Shown piece after piece: positions 1-7,435 of a stretch of 19,002 bases of DNA. The position numbers were made by a program, and so were the translations under genes. The notes beneath the pieces were generated by a model. It made no database searches, was not told the DNA's origin, and saw only the letters and a list, made by a program, of their open reading frames with translations. Each line of letters begins with the position of its first letter. The first letter of the stretch is position 1. The DNA comes from Verrucomicrobiota bacterium (GTDB lineage: Bacteria; Verrucomicrobiota; Verrucomicrobiia; Methylacidiphilales; Verrucolacustridaceae), in assembly GCA_016876055.1 (NCBI GenBank), contig VHDM01000018.1, forward strand, positions 1-19,002, read 5' to 3'.

Positions 1-318
1 CTGATCAGCCCCAAAAAAACCTGGGAAGGATTGGTGGGGGGCATTTTGGCAGCCCTGCTGACCAGCGTAGGCCTGGTCCAGCTTTTTCCCGAAGCCCTCG
101 CCCCCGTGGGCGGGGTACAGGCCTGGGGGTTGGGACTGCTGCTGGCGGGAGTGAGCGTGCTGGGCGATTTGGGCGAGTCCGTGGTGAAACGGGATGCCCG
201 CATGCAGGATTCCGGCAGATTCCTCCCGGGAATCGGCGGAGCGTTGGATCTGGTTGACAGCCTCCTGTTCAGCCTGCCGGTGTTTTATGGATATCTGATC
301 CTGATGGGGAGGGTATGA
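1..318 (+). CDS. cdsA: Phosphatidate cytidylyltransferase (CDP-diglyceride synthase), C-terminal part
   Basis: This is the 3' end of a gene that begins before the window; 105 codons are visible in an open frame from base 1. CdsA makes CDP-diacylglycerol from CTP and phosphatidate in the inner membrane, the entry to phospholipid synthesis. The visible part starts with the family motif SPKKTWEG, has hydrophobic membrane stretches, and ends with the C-terminal signature region KRDARMQDSGRFLPGIGG followed by LDLVDS. The usual family form is KR-S-x(3)-KDSG-x(2)-LPGHGG-x-LDR-x-DS, so the Gly-His-Gly-Gly histidine is Ile here and the Arg after LD is Leu, while the aspartates are kept. The TGA stop overlaps the dxr start as ATGA, which implies translational coupling. 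Placement before dxr and rseP matches the common uppS-cdsA-dxr-rseP cluster. Identification is firm; the substitutions do not by themselves argue for loss of function. Confidence 0.9.
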   Translation: MISPKKTWEGLVGGILAALLTSVGLVQLFPEALAPVGGVQAWGLGLLLAGVSVLGDLGESVVKRDARMQDSGRFLPGIGGALDLVDSLLFSLPVFYGYLILMGRV

Positions 319-1469
319 AGCGCGTCATTCTGCTTGGGTCGAGTGGTTCGATCGGGGAAAGCACCTGCAAGGTGGCCCGCGCCCTTCCCGGGAAGATGAA
401 GCTAGTCGGTCTGGGGGTGGCCAAAAGTACGGCCCGTCTGCTGGAGCAGGCGAAGGAGTTTGGGGTCTCCGCCTTGGCGGTTGCCGATCCCAAGGCGGCG
501 GAAAAGGTGCGCCTCCATCTGCCGAAGGGGACCCGGCTTTTTGAAGGTTCCGCAGGCCTGGCGCGGATGGTGGAGGAGACGGAAGCGGACATGGTGTTGG
601 TGGCCATTGTCGGCACGGCGGGTTTGGCCCCGGCCTTGGCCGCACTCCGCACCGGCAAGGATCTGGCGGTGGCCAGCAAGGAGATCCTCGTCCTGGCAGG
701 TTCCGCCGTGATGGGAGAGGCCAAGAAGAAAAAACGCCAAGTTTTGCCGGTCGACAGCGAACACAATGCCATTTTCCAATGTTTGCAGGGCGCCAATGGC
801 AAGGAGGTCCGCAAAATCATCCTGACCGCTTCCGGCGGACCGTTCCGGCAGATGCCCGCCAAGGAGATGGCCAAGGTGACCGTGGCCCAGGCCCTCCAGC
901 ATCCCACCTGGTCGATGGGCAAAAAAATCACCATCGATTCCGCCACGATGTTTAACAAGGGACTGGAAATGATCGAGGCCCATTGGCTCTTCGGGTTGCC
1001 GATGGCCCAAGTGGATGTGGTGGTTCATCCGCAAAGCATCGTCCATTCGATGGTGGAGTTTGTGGACGGCTCGGTGCTGGCCCAACTCAGCGTCACCGAC
1101 ATGTGTTTTCCCATCCAGTATGCGATTACCTATCCGGAGCGCCGACCCAGCGGCCTCCCCCCCCTCGACCTGCCCAAGCTCGGCACCCTCACCTTTGAAA
1201 AGCCGGACGCAAAGCGGTTCCCCGCCTTGCGGCTGGCTCGGGAGGCGGGGGAGGCGGGGGGAACCCTGCCCGGGGTGTTCAATGCGGCCAACGAAGTGGC
1301 GGTGGAGGCTTTTCTCGACGAAAAAATTCCTTTCCCGAAGATCTGGGAAGTTGTGGAACGCGTGATGTCCTCCCACCAAAACATCCCCGAACCGGACCTC
1401 GCGGCCATCATTGCGGCCGATGGTTGGGCGCGGGCCGAGGCCCGAAAAAGGCTGGGAGCCGCCAAGTGA
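315..1469 (+). CDS. dxr: 1-deoxy-D-xylulose 5-phosphate reductoisomerase
   Basis: DXR (IspC) converts 1-deoxy-D-xylulose 5-phosphate to 2-C-methyl-D-erythritol 4-phosphate with NADPH and a divalent metal, the first committed step of the MEP isoprenoid pathway, in the cytosol. The 384-residue length is close to the family norm. The NADPH Rossmann loop GSSGSIG is at residues 8-14, ASKE at 120-123, and the metal ligands lie in DSEHNAIF from 147 (Asp147, Glu149). The substrate loop HPTWSMGKKI is at 196-205, the second metal cluster NKGLEMIEA is around 214-222, and HPQSIVHSMVEF begins at 238. The C-terminal helical domain is complete. The ATG overlaps the cdsA stop by 4 bases. The next gene likely starts at a GTG overlapping this stop. 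ispG, a late step of the same pathway, lies two genes downstream. All expected catalytic residues are present. Confidence 0.97.
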   Translation: MKRVILLGSSGSIGESTCKVARALPGKMKLVGLGVAKSTARLLEQAKEFGVSALAVADPKAAEKVRLHLPKGTRLFEGSAGLARMVEETEADMVLVAIVGTAGLAPALAALRTGKDLAVASKEILVLAGSAVMGEAKKKKRQVLPVDSEHNAIFQCLQGANGKEVRKIILTASGGPFRQMPAKEMAKVTVAQALQHPTWSMGKKITIDSATMFNKGLEMIEAHWLFGLPMAQVDVVVHPQSIVHSMVEFVDGSVLAQLSVTDMCFPIQYAITYPERRPSGLPPLDLPKLGTLTFEKPDAKRFPALRLAREAGEAGGTLPGVFNAANEVAVEAFLDEKIPFPKIWEVVERVMSSHQNIPEPDLAAIIAADGWARAEARKRLGAAK

Positions 1470-2893
1470 TTGCCGTGCTGCCGCCCCCCTGGGGGGATGT
1501 GGTGACCGTGGTCGGCACGGTGGTGGTGGCCATGGTTCTCTTTGGACTGACCGTGGCCGCCCATGAGTTCGGTCATTTCTGGGCCGCGCGGCGAATGGGG
1601 CTGGTGGTGGAGCGTTTTGCGATCGGCTTCGGGCCGAAAATTTACGGCAAGGTGATTGACGGGGTGGAATGGCAAATCAATCTGCTTCCCCTGGGCGGTT
1701 TTGTGCAGCTTCCGCAAATGAGCCCGGCCGAGGGGTTAGAGGGCAAGCCGGGGGAAGAGCACAAGGACCTGCCTCCAGCCTCGCCCGGGGCCAAAATCAT
1801 CACGGCGTTCGCCGGTCCGTTAGCCAGCTTGGCTCTGGGGGTGGTTTGTGCGGTCGGTGTCTGGATCTTGGGTGTTCCCACCAACCTGACCTATCGCACG
1901 ACGACGATCGGTTGGGTGGAGCCCGGCTCCCCGGCCGCCCAAGCCGGTATCCTGCCGGGAGATAAGATCCTGGCGATCGACGGACAGCGCCCCGAGCGCT
2001 GGGCCGGCCGCCCCGGTGCGGTGGTGGAAAGCATTCTGCTGGGTATCGATCACGAGATCCTGCTGGAGCTGGATCGGGACGGAGCGGAAATTGTCACAGC
2101 GCGGGTTCGGCCCGAGCCGGATCCGGAGTTGGAGGGATTGCGCCGGCTGGGTTTTGAAATGTACCCGGCCCAACCGGCGCGGGTGGATCAGGTGATCGAG
2201 GGCGGTCCGGCGGCCCGCGCAGGCATTTTACCGGGAGAAAACCTGGTGAGCGTGGATGGCGCCAAGATTTGGAACCCTGCGGCGGTGAAGGCGGCGGTGG
2301 AATCCGGTCAAGAGTCGTTGGCGATCGGGGTGGAGGACTCTCAAGGAAATGTCCGCATCGTGAATCTCCGTCCGGAACAGGCTCTCAACCGGAAGGAACG
2401 GATGATCGGGGTGGTCTGGAGACCCAGCGACATTCGGATCACCCGGCCTACGCCCCAGGAGCAGGTTAGTTCCGCCGCCGGGCTTGTCTTCCGCACCCTG
2501 CGAGCCCTGGTGGCCCCGGCTTCGAATGTGGGCGTCCAGCACCTGAGCGGCCCGCTGGGGATTTTTGAGCGTTTGGTTTCCCTTCTGCAGACCGACCCGC
2601 GCCTGGTGCTGTATTTCAGCGTCATCCTCAATGTGAATCTGGCGGTGCTTAACCTCTTGCCGATCCCGGTGCTCGATGGCGGGCACATCCTCTTTTCCCT
2701 GGTTGAGGCGGTGCGGCGCCGCACGTTGCAGGCCAAAACAGTGGAGCGGATTCAAACGGCCTTCGTCATCTTGCTGGCTGGCTTCTTCCTCTTGGTCACC
2801 TACCACGATTCCCTTAGGCTGAAACGCCGCATGGACAAACCTGCCGAATCCACGGAGATGCCGGTCTTTCGCCCGGCCCCGGAAAAGAAATGA
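1466..2893 (+). CDS. rseP: Site-2 intramembrane zinc metalloprotease, two PDZ domains
   Basis: RseP-family proteases cut membrane-embedded substrates, classically anti-sigma factors in envelope stress signalling and leftover signal peptides. With the GTG start at 1466 the protein is 475 residues. The zinc motif HEFGH is at 33-37 in the first membrane helix. Two PDZ domains lie near 145-220 and 236-300, both carrying the GSPAAQAGILPGD / GGPAARAGILPGE pattern. SGPLGIFE is at 361-368, and the second catalytic motif NLLPIPVLDGGH is at 396-407. A last membrane helix is near 430-446, with a charged tail after it. The start was chosen because GGGAG at 1454-1458 sits 7 bases before GTG 1466, which overlaps the dxr stop as GTGA. 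A TTG at 1424 would add 14 residues inside dxr and is less likely. The stop overlaps ispG as ATGA. No anti-sigma factor substrate is visible nearby. Confidence 0.93.
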   Translation: MIAVLPPPWGDVVTVVGTVVVAMVLFGLTVAAHEFGHFWAARRMGLVVERFAIGFGPKIYGKVIDGVEWQINLLPLGGFVQLPQMSPAEGLEGKPGEEHKDLPPASPGAKIITAFAGPLASLALGVVCAVGVWILGVPTNLTYRTTTIGWVEPGSPAAQAGILPGDKILAIDGQRPERWAGRPGAVVESILLGIDHEILLELDRDGAEIVTARVRPEPDPELEGLRRLGFEMYPAQPARVDQVIEGGPAARAGILPGENLVSVDGAKIWNPAAVKAAVESGQESLAIGVEDSQGNVRIVNLRPEQALNRKERMIGVVWRPSDIRITRPTPQEQVSSAAGLVFRTLRALVAPASNVGVQHLSGPLGIFERLVSLLQTDPRLVLYFSVILNVNLAVLNLLPIPVLDGGHILFSLVEAVRRRTLQAKTVERIQTAFVILLAGFFLLVTYHDSLRLKRRMDKPAESTEMPVFRPAPEKK

Positions 2894-4656
2894 CCGGCCC
2901 CGGCCCCCATCCCTATCGCTACGCCCGCCGCCCAACCCGGGAGGTGAACGTGGGGAAGGTCGGCATCGGGGGGCCCAACCCGATCGTCGTGCAGAGCATG
3001 ATCACTTGCGACACCATGGACACCGCCGCTTCGGTCAAGCAGACCCTTGATCTCGTCAAGGCGGGTTGCCAGATCGTCCGCATTACCGCCCCGACCGTGA
3101 AGGACGCGGCCAACCTCAAGCTCATCAAGCAGGAGTTGGTCGCCGCCGGTTGCGAGGTGCCGATCGTGGCGGACATCCATTTCAAGCCCGATGCGGCCAT
3201 GGAGGCGGCCCAATGGGTCGACAAGGTCCGGATTAATCCCGGCAATTTTGCCGACAAAAAGAAGTTTGCCGTGCGGGAATACACCGACGACCAGTACGCC
3301 GAGGAGTTGGCCCGGATCGAAGAAACCTTCACCCCGCTGGTGAAGCTCCTGCAGGAGCGGAAGCTGGCCCTGCGCATCGGCACCAACCACGGATCCCTTT
3401 CCGACCGGATTATGAACCGATACGGCGACTCGCCCCACGGCATGGTGGAGAGCGCCCTGGAGTTCGCCCGGATCGCCCGAAAGATGAATTACCACAACTT
3501 TCTCTTTTCGATGAAGTCTTCGAATCCAAAGGTGATGATTGAGGCCTACCGTTTGCTGGTCGCCTCCCTCGAAAAGGAGGGTCCGGACTGGAATTACCCG
3601 CTTCATTTGGGGGTCACCGAGGCGGGGGATGGCGAGGATGGCCGGATCAAAAGCGCCATCGGGATCGGCTCGCTCCTGCTCGACGGCTTGGGGGACACTA
3701 TCCGGGTCAGCCTGACGGAGGACAGCATCCACGAAATTCCGGTGGGGCGTGCCTTGGTCAAATATCTCGAGGAAAGGGCCCGGGGCAGTTTTGATGCCGA
3801 GACCAAGCTTTCCTACGACCCGTTCAGCTTTTCCAAACGGGCCAGTCAAAAGATCATGGTGAACGGCGTGGCCGTCGGGGGGGAAGAACCGCCCCGGGTT
3901 TTCGTGACCGCCAAGGTGGAGGAAGCGCTGCGGCCCCGCTTCGCCCAATTAGGGGATCTGGTCCCGGAATTTGTCCGAGAAAAGACGCCCATTACCGAGG
4001 TGGACCCCCGAAACGATGGTGAAATCAAGGCCCTCGAGGCCAGGCAGGAGCCTGTTTTGGTGGCGCTGAAGGACGGTTTAAGTATCAATCCTGTTTCCGC
4101 CACCCGCTTGCTGGCCGCGAAGATCCCCGCCCGCCATCCCATTGTCCTGAAGGATACGCTGCAGCCGGCTGATTCGGAGGGGGGGCTTGCGGGCCTGATC
4201 CGGGCCTCGGTCCATATCGGGGCGTTGCTGTGCGACGGCATCGGAGATGCGATTTTGGTAAGGGGAGAGCCTGCGCCGGGAGCCTGTTTGCGACTCGGCT
4301 TCAACATTCTCCAGGCAGCGGGCAGCCGGATCTTTAAAACGGATTATGTGGCCTGTCCCTCCTGCGGCCGGACCTTGTTTGACCTGCAGAGCACCACGGC
4401 CAGGATCAAGGCCGCCACGCAGCATCTCAAGGGAGTCAAGATCGCGGTGATGGGCTGCATTGTGAATGGTCCGGGCGAGATGGCGGACGCGGATTTTGGC
4501 TACGTGGGCGGCGCCCCGGCCAAGATCAATCTGTACGTGGGTAAGACCCCGGTGAAGTTCAATATCCCGGAGGAGGAGGCGGTGGACCGGTTGAAGGATT
4601 TGATTCGTGAACACGGCAAGTGGGTCGATGCCCCGGCGGCGCCCGTCGGGGTTTAA
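2890..4656 (+). CDS. ispG: (E)-4-hydroxy-3-methylbut-2-enyl-diphosphate synthase, long three-domain form
   Basis: IspG reductively opens methylerythritol cyclodiphosphate to HMBPP, the penultimate MEP-pathway step, using a [4Fe-4S] cluster. At 588 residues it is far longer than the roughly 370-residue two-domain enzyme of E. coli. The N-terminal TIM-barrel region is clear (VVQSMITCDTMDT, IVRITAPT, VADIHF, DKVRINPGNF). The central insert, about residues 300-470, is characteristic of the plant, chlamydial and Bacteroidetes type. The C-terminal cluster domain has Cys489 and Cys492 (CPSC), Cys523 (MGCIVNGPGE) and Glu530, which are the expected cluster ligands. The ATG overlaps the rseP stop, so translation is probably coupled. 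Together with dxr, this operon holds two MEP enzymes. The long form supports a PVC or Bacteroidetes-like lineage. Nothing appears truncated or shifted. Confidence 0.96.
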   Translation: MTGPGPHPYRYARRPTREVNVGKVGIGGPNPIVVQSMITCDTMDTAASVKQTLDLVKAGCQIVRITAPTVKDAANLKLIKQELVAAGCEVPIVADIHFKPDAAMEAAQWVDKVRINPGNFADKKKFAVREYTDDQYAEELARIEETFTPLVKLLQERKLALRIGTNHGSLSDRIMNRYGDSPHGMVESALEFARIARKMNYHNFLFSMKSSNPKVMIEAYRLLVASLEKEGPDWNYPLHLGVTEAGDGEDGRIKSAIGIGSLLLDGLGDTIRVSLTEDSIHEIPVGRALVKYLEERARGSFDAETKLSYDPFSFSKRASQKIMVNGVAVGGEEPPRVFVTAKVEEALRPRFAQLGDLVPEFVREKTPITEVDPRNDGEIKALEARQEPVLVALKDGLSINPVSATRLLAAKIPARHPIVLKDTLQPADSEGGLAGLIRASVHIGALLCDGIGDAILVRGEPAPGACLRLGFNILQAAGSRIFKTDYVACPSCGRTLFDLQSTTARIKAATQHLKGVKIAVMGCIVNGPGEMADADFGYVGGAPAKINLYVGKTPVKFNIPEEEAVDRLKDLIREHGKWVDAPAAPVGV

Positions 4657-4676
4657 GATTTCAGCATTTGTCGCGA

Positions 4677-4716
4677 AACATGTCCGTTGTCGTGGCCGTA
4701 CACGAACAACCGTGTT
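4677..4716. terminator. Hairpin between convergent ispG and recO, candidate bidirectional terminator
   Basis: GTTGTCGTG (4686-4694) pairs with CACGAACAAC (4701-4710) around a 6-base loop with one bulged base. AACA (4677-4680) can pair with TGTT (4713-4716) across an internal loop. It fills the 58-base gap between two convergent genes and reaches the recO stop codon. There is no T-run on either side, so a standard intrinsic terminator is not proven. Confidence 0.4.
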
Positions 4717-5254
4717 AGCGCAGGATTTTCAGCAACGCGGCATGAGAGGTGGGGCGGCGGTGGGAAAGATCGTCGAGGAGCGAGCGGGCGGAGCGGCGGG
4801 GATCATCGGCGCCCAATTGTTTCAGCACGGCCCGCTCGAAACGCTCGACCAGTGTTCGGTGCGGTTCCTTGGTCTCCAACCAGTCGAGGGCCAGGCGGAG
4901 CAGACCATGGAGAGACCCGAGATCAGCATCCGGTTCGGCGGACTGCTCGATGGTTTGGGCGAAATATGTGGCCGCGAGGATCCGCCCGTAGGACTGTCGT
5001 AGACCCGGGCGGGTGCGGAGGGCGTGGACCTCCCGAAGATGGTGCAAGGTGGTCCGGCGGGAGGGTGCCCAGTCGATCTCACATTCGTGAAAGAGGTCCA
5101 GATGACCCCGCATCGGACTGCCCGGTTTGGCCGCCCCCTTGGCGAGGGTGCGCACCACCCCGTGGCGGCGGGTGAGCCAGACCGCCAACAGGCTGGTTTC
5201 CCCCTGGCGGCGGAGGTGGAACAGAATCCCTTCATCCTGAAGCGGTTGGCTCAA
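4715..5254 (-). CDS. recO: DNA repair protein RecO, short form without the C-terminal zinc site
   Basis: RecO binds DNA and RecR and helps load RecA onto SSB-coated gaps. The N-terminal OB-fold pattern is clear: DEGILFHLRRQGETSLLAVW, then LTRRHGVVRTLAKGAAKPGS and a conserved-type segment around HLDLFHECEI. The helical part follows (YGRILAATYFAQTIEQ, LHGLLRLALDWLE, ERFERAVLKQLG). The protein stops after 179 residues, whereas the family is usually about 230-250 with a C-terminal cysteine zinc motif. No cysteine pair is present here. The start is TTG at 5254-5252, because a TAG lies three codons upstream and the conserved N-terminus begins right there. No good ribosome binding site is visible. 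It is divergent from lpxC-fabZ. I am fairly confident of the family and less sure that it has full RecO function. Confidence 0.8.
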   Translation of the reverse strand: MSQPLQDEGILFHLRRQGETSLLAVWLTRRHGVVRTLAKGAAKPGSPMRGHLDLFHECEIDWAPSRRTTLHHLREVHALRTRPGLRQSYGRILAATYFAQTIEQSAEPDADLGSLHGLLRLALDWLETKEPHRTLVERFERAVLKQLGADDPRRSARSLLDDLSHRRPTSHAALLKILR

Positions 5255-5331
5255 GGCTTCAGCCTAGCAGAGGGGGCAAACCGGGAAGATAAGAGGGATG
5301 ACTCTGCAGGGGGGAAAGTGTAGAAAGCGGA

Positions 5332-6648
5332 ATGGCGACCGCCCGCGAAACAACTGTTGAGAAAGAAGCCAGTCTGACGGGTATTTCCCTGCACGGTGGA
5401 TCGAAGGTACGGCTGACCGTGAAGCCTTCGGGAGCCGGCACGGGCTACCAGTTTCGCCGGATGGATCTGGCGGATCAGCCCCTGATTCCCGCCTATTTGG
5501 ACAAGGTGAAACAAGTGGAGCGGGCAACCACGCTGGCCGAGGGGAGCGTCAAGGTCAGCACGGTGGAACATCTCCTTTCGGCGCTGCGTGGTTTGGACAT
5601 CGACAACGCCCTGATCGAGTTGGACGCCAATGAGCCGCCGATCGGTGACGGCAGTGCCGCGCCCTTTCTGGATCTGCTTCGCCAGGCAGGGCGGAGGGAG
5701 CTGGATGCGCCCCGGGCCACCCTGGAAATCCGGGAACCAGTTTGGGTGACCGCACCGGACGGGGGTTATCTGGCTGCCCTGCCGCATGACGGTTTCAAGG
5801 TTTCCTGCACCAATGCCAACCACACGGGGCACCACACACAATTTCTCTCCCTCGAAGTGAATGAAAAAAATTATGCCGAGCAGATCGGGCGGGCCCGCAC
5901 TTTTGTTTTTTACGACGAGGTGGAGCCGCTGCTGAACAAGGGGCTGATCAAGGGTGGCAGCCTGGAAAATGCCATCGTCATCCGCGGGGAGTCGGTGATG
6001 AGCAAGGAGCCGTTGCGGTATCCGGATGAGTTTGTCAGGCACAAGATTCTCGACATTGTCGGAGACCTGGCCCTGTTTCCGGTGCGGATCCGCGGCCACA
6101 TCCTGGCCGCGAAGCCCAGCCACGGATTAAACCTGCAGTTTGCCAAGGCCCTGCTGAAGGCGTGGCGTGCCTACCAGGCCTCCCTGATGCCGGTGGAAAA
6201 CATCCCGGTGGGGGAGAGGGCCATGGACACCAACGAGGTGATGAAGATTTTGCCCCACCGCTACCCGTTCCTGATGGTGGACCGGGTGCTGCGCTTTGAG
6301 GACGACAACAAGGCCGTGGGTCTCAAGCTGGTAACGATCAATGAACCGTATTTTGCGGGCCATTTTCCCGACCATCCGATCATGCCGGGAGTGCTGCAGA
6401 TCGAGGCGATGGCTCAGTTGGCCAGCATCCTGCTGCTGCGGAACACGGAAAACGCCGGCAAACTGGGTTATTTTATGAGCGTGGACAAGGCGAAGTTCCG
6501 CAAACCGGTCATGCCCGGAGACACGCTGATGATCCAGGTGGAGCTGACCAAGTCCCGCGGGAAAATCGGGAAGGCCGCGGGTCAGTGTCTGGTCAACGGC
6601 GAGGTGGTCAGCGAGGCGGAACTGATGTTTGCGATCATGGATCGCTGA
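5332..6648 (+). CDS. lpxC: Bifunctional LpxC-FabZ: UDP-3-O-acyl-GlcNAc deacetylase fused to (3R)-hydroxyacyl-ACP dehydratase
   Basis: This single 438-residue protein joins two enzymes that compete for the same acyl pool. LpxC (about 1-285) is the zinc deacetylase that commits UDP-sugar to lipid A. FabZ (about 298-438) dehydrates 3-hydroxyacyl-ACP in fatty acid elongation. LpxC zinc ligands are His80 (VEHLLSAL), His237 and Asp241 (RHKILDIVGD), with the catalytic His264 in KPSHGLN. The FabZ part has ILPHRYPFLMVDRV, the active-site His344 in GHFPDHPIMPGV and Glu358 in IEAMAQL. The ATG follows a purine-rich stretch at 5309-5317, 14 bases upstream. The lpxA gene begins 14 bases after the stop. This fusion is known in Bacteroidetes/Chlorobi and PVC relatives, so it is a lineage marker and not a new invention. 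No frameshift is seen between the domains. Confidence 0.96.
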   Translation: MATARETTVEKEASLTGISLHGGSKVRLTVKPSGAGTGYQFRRMDLADQPLIPAYLDKVKQVERATTLAEGSVKVSTVEHLLSALRGLDIDNALIELDANEPPIGDGSAAPFLDLLRQAGRRELDAPRATLEIREPVWVTAPDGGYLAALPHDGFKVSCTNANHTGHHTQFLSLEVNEKNYAEQIGRARTFVFYDEVEPLLNKGLIKGGSLENAIVIRGESVMSKEPLRYPDEFVRHKILDIVGDLALFPVRIRGHILAAKPSHGLNLQFAKALLKAWRAYQASLMPVENIPVGERAMDTNEVMKILPHRYPFLMVDRVLRFEDDNKAVGLKLVTINEPYFAGHFPDHPIMPGVLQIEAMAQLASILLLRNTENAGKLGYFMSVDKAKFRKPVMPGDTLMIQVELTKSRGKIGKAAGQCLVNGEVVSEAELMFAIMDR

Positions 6649-6661
6649 GAAGCGGGGCGGC

Positions 6662-7435
6662 GTGGCGGTTCATCCAACAGCGATCGTGCATCCCCAGGCC
6701 GGTGTGCCGGCCTCCGTTGAGGTGGGGCCCCATTGCGTGATCGGGGAAGGGGTCGAGTTGGGGGAAGGATGCGTGCTCCGGCATCATGTGAACCTGGAGG
6801 GGCCGAGCCGGTTCGGAAAAAAGAATCTTTTCCACCCGTTTTGTTCGATCGGGGGAAGAACCCAGGATCTGAAGTACAGAGGGGAGCCGACGTTTTTGGA
6901 GGTAGGGGATGAAAATCATTTCCGGGAGTTTGTCACGGTCAACCGCGGCACCGGCCCCGGGGAAAAAACCATCCTGGGCAGCCGCAACCATTTTCTCGCC
7001 TACAGCCACGTGGCCCATAATTGCGTCGTCGGCCACGACTGTATTTTCTCCAACAACGGGACCTTGGCGGGGCATGTGACCGTCGGAGATTTTGCGGTGA
7101 TCGGAGGCTTGTCCGCCGTGCACCAGTTTTGCCGGATCGGCCGGCATGCGATGCTGGGAGGATGCACCAAGGTGGTGCAGGACGTGCCTCCCTTCATGAT
7201 TGCAGATGGGAACCCGGCGGTGGTTCGCGGCATCAATTTGACCGGGTTGCAGCGGAAAGGCTTCTCCGAAGAGGCGATCCGCGGACTGAAGGAAGCCCTC
7301 AAGGTGCTCCTGAACCCCAAGTACAACCTGGCGCAGGCCCGGGCGTACTTGACGGAAAAGGGGCCCCGAACGGCGGAGGTTGTGGAATTGGTGGAGTTTT
7401 TGAAGACGTCCGAACGGGGCGTGGTCTTGCGGTAG
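6662..7435 (+). CDS. lpxA: Acyl-[ACP]-UDP-N-acetylglucosamine O-acyltransferase
   Basis: LpxA transfers a 3-hydroxyacyl chain from ACP to UDP-GlcNAc, the first step of lipid A synthesis, upstream of LpxC. The hexapeptide left-handed beta-helix repeats run from IHPTA-like VHPTAIVHP to about residue 165. The catalytic histidine lies in SHVAHNCVVG (His119, matching His125 of E. coli), and the family block AVHQFCRIGRHAMLGG is at 152-167. The C-terminal helical domain contains GINLTGLQRKGFS. With a GTG start at 6662 the protein has 257 residues, near the normal 262. The in-frame TTG at 6629 would lie inside lpxC-fabZ and add 11 atypical residues, so GTG is preferred. The Gly-Gly after HAML keeps the small residue where E. 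coli has its acyl-length glycine, which fits a long acyl chain, by inference. Its stop directly abuts the convergent mqnD stop. Confidence 0.94.
   Translation: MAVHPTAIVHPQAGVPASVEVGPHCVIGEGVELGEGCVLRHHVNLEGPSRFGKKNLFHPFCSIGGRTQDLKYRGEPTFLEVGDENHFREFVTVNRGTGPGEKTILGSRNHFLAYSHVAHNCVVGHDCIFSNNGTLAGHVTVGDFAVIGGLSAVHQFCRIGRHAMLGGCTKVVQDVPPFMIADGNPAVVRGINLTGLQRKGFSEEAIRGLKEALKVLLNPKYNLAQARAYLTEKGPRTAEVVELVEFLKTSERGVVLR

Noticed and set aside
1240..1261. G-rich stretch in dxr as a quadruplex
   Set aside because: Only three separated G-runs are present; a fourth run within loop limits is missing.
402..1379. 325-residue minus-strand frame opposite dxr
   Set aside because: It is a shadow of the high-G+C dxr codons: His/Gly/Arg-rich with no family motif, while dxr on the plus strand is complete.
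2800..3948. 382-residue minus-strand frame opposite ispG
   Set aside because: It overlaps three conserved genes' coding sense and shows only mirror composition, with no motifs.
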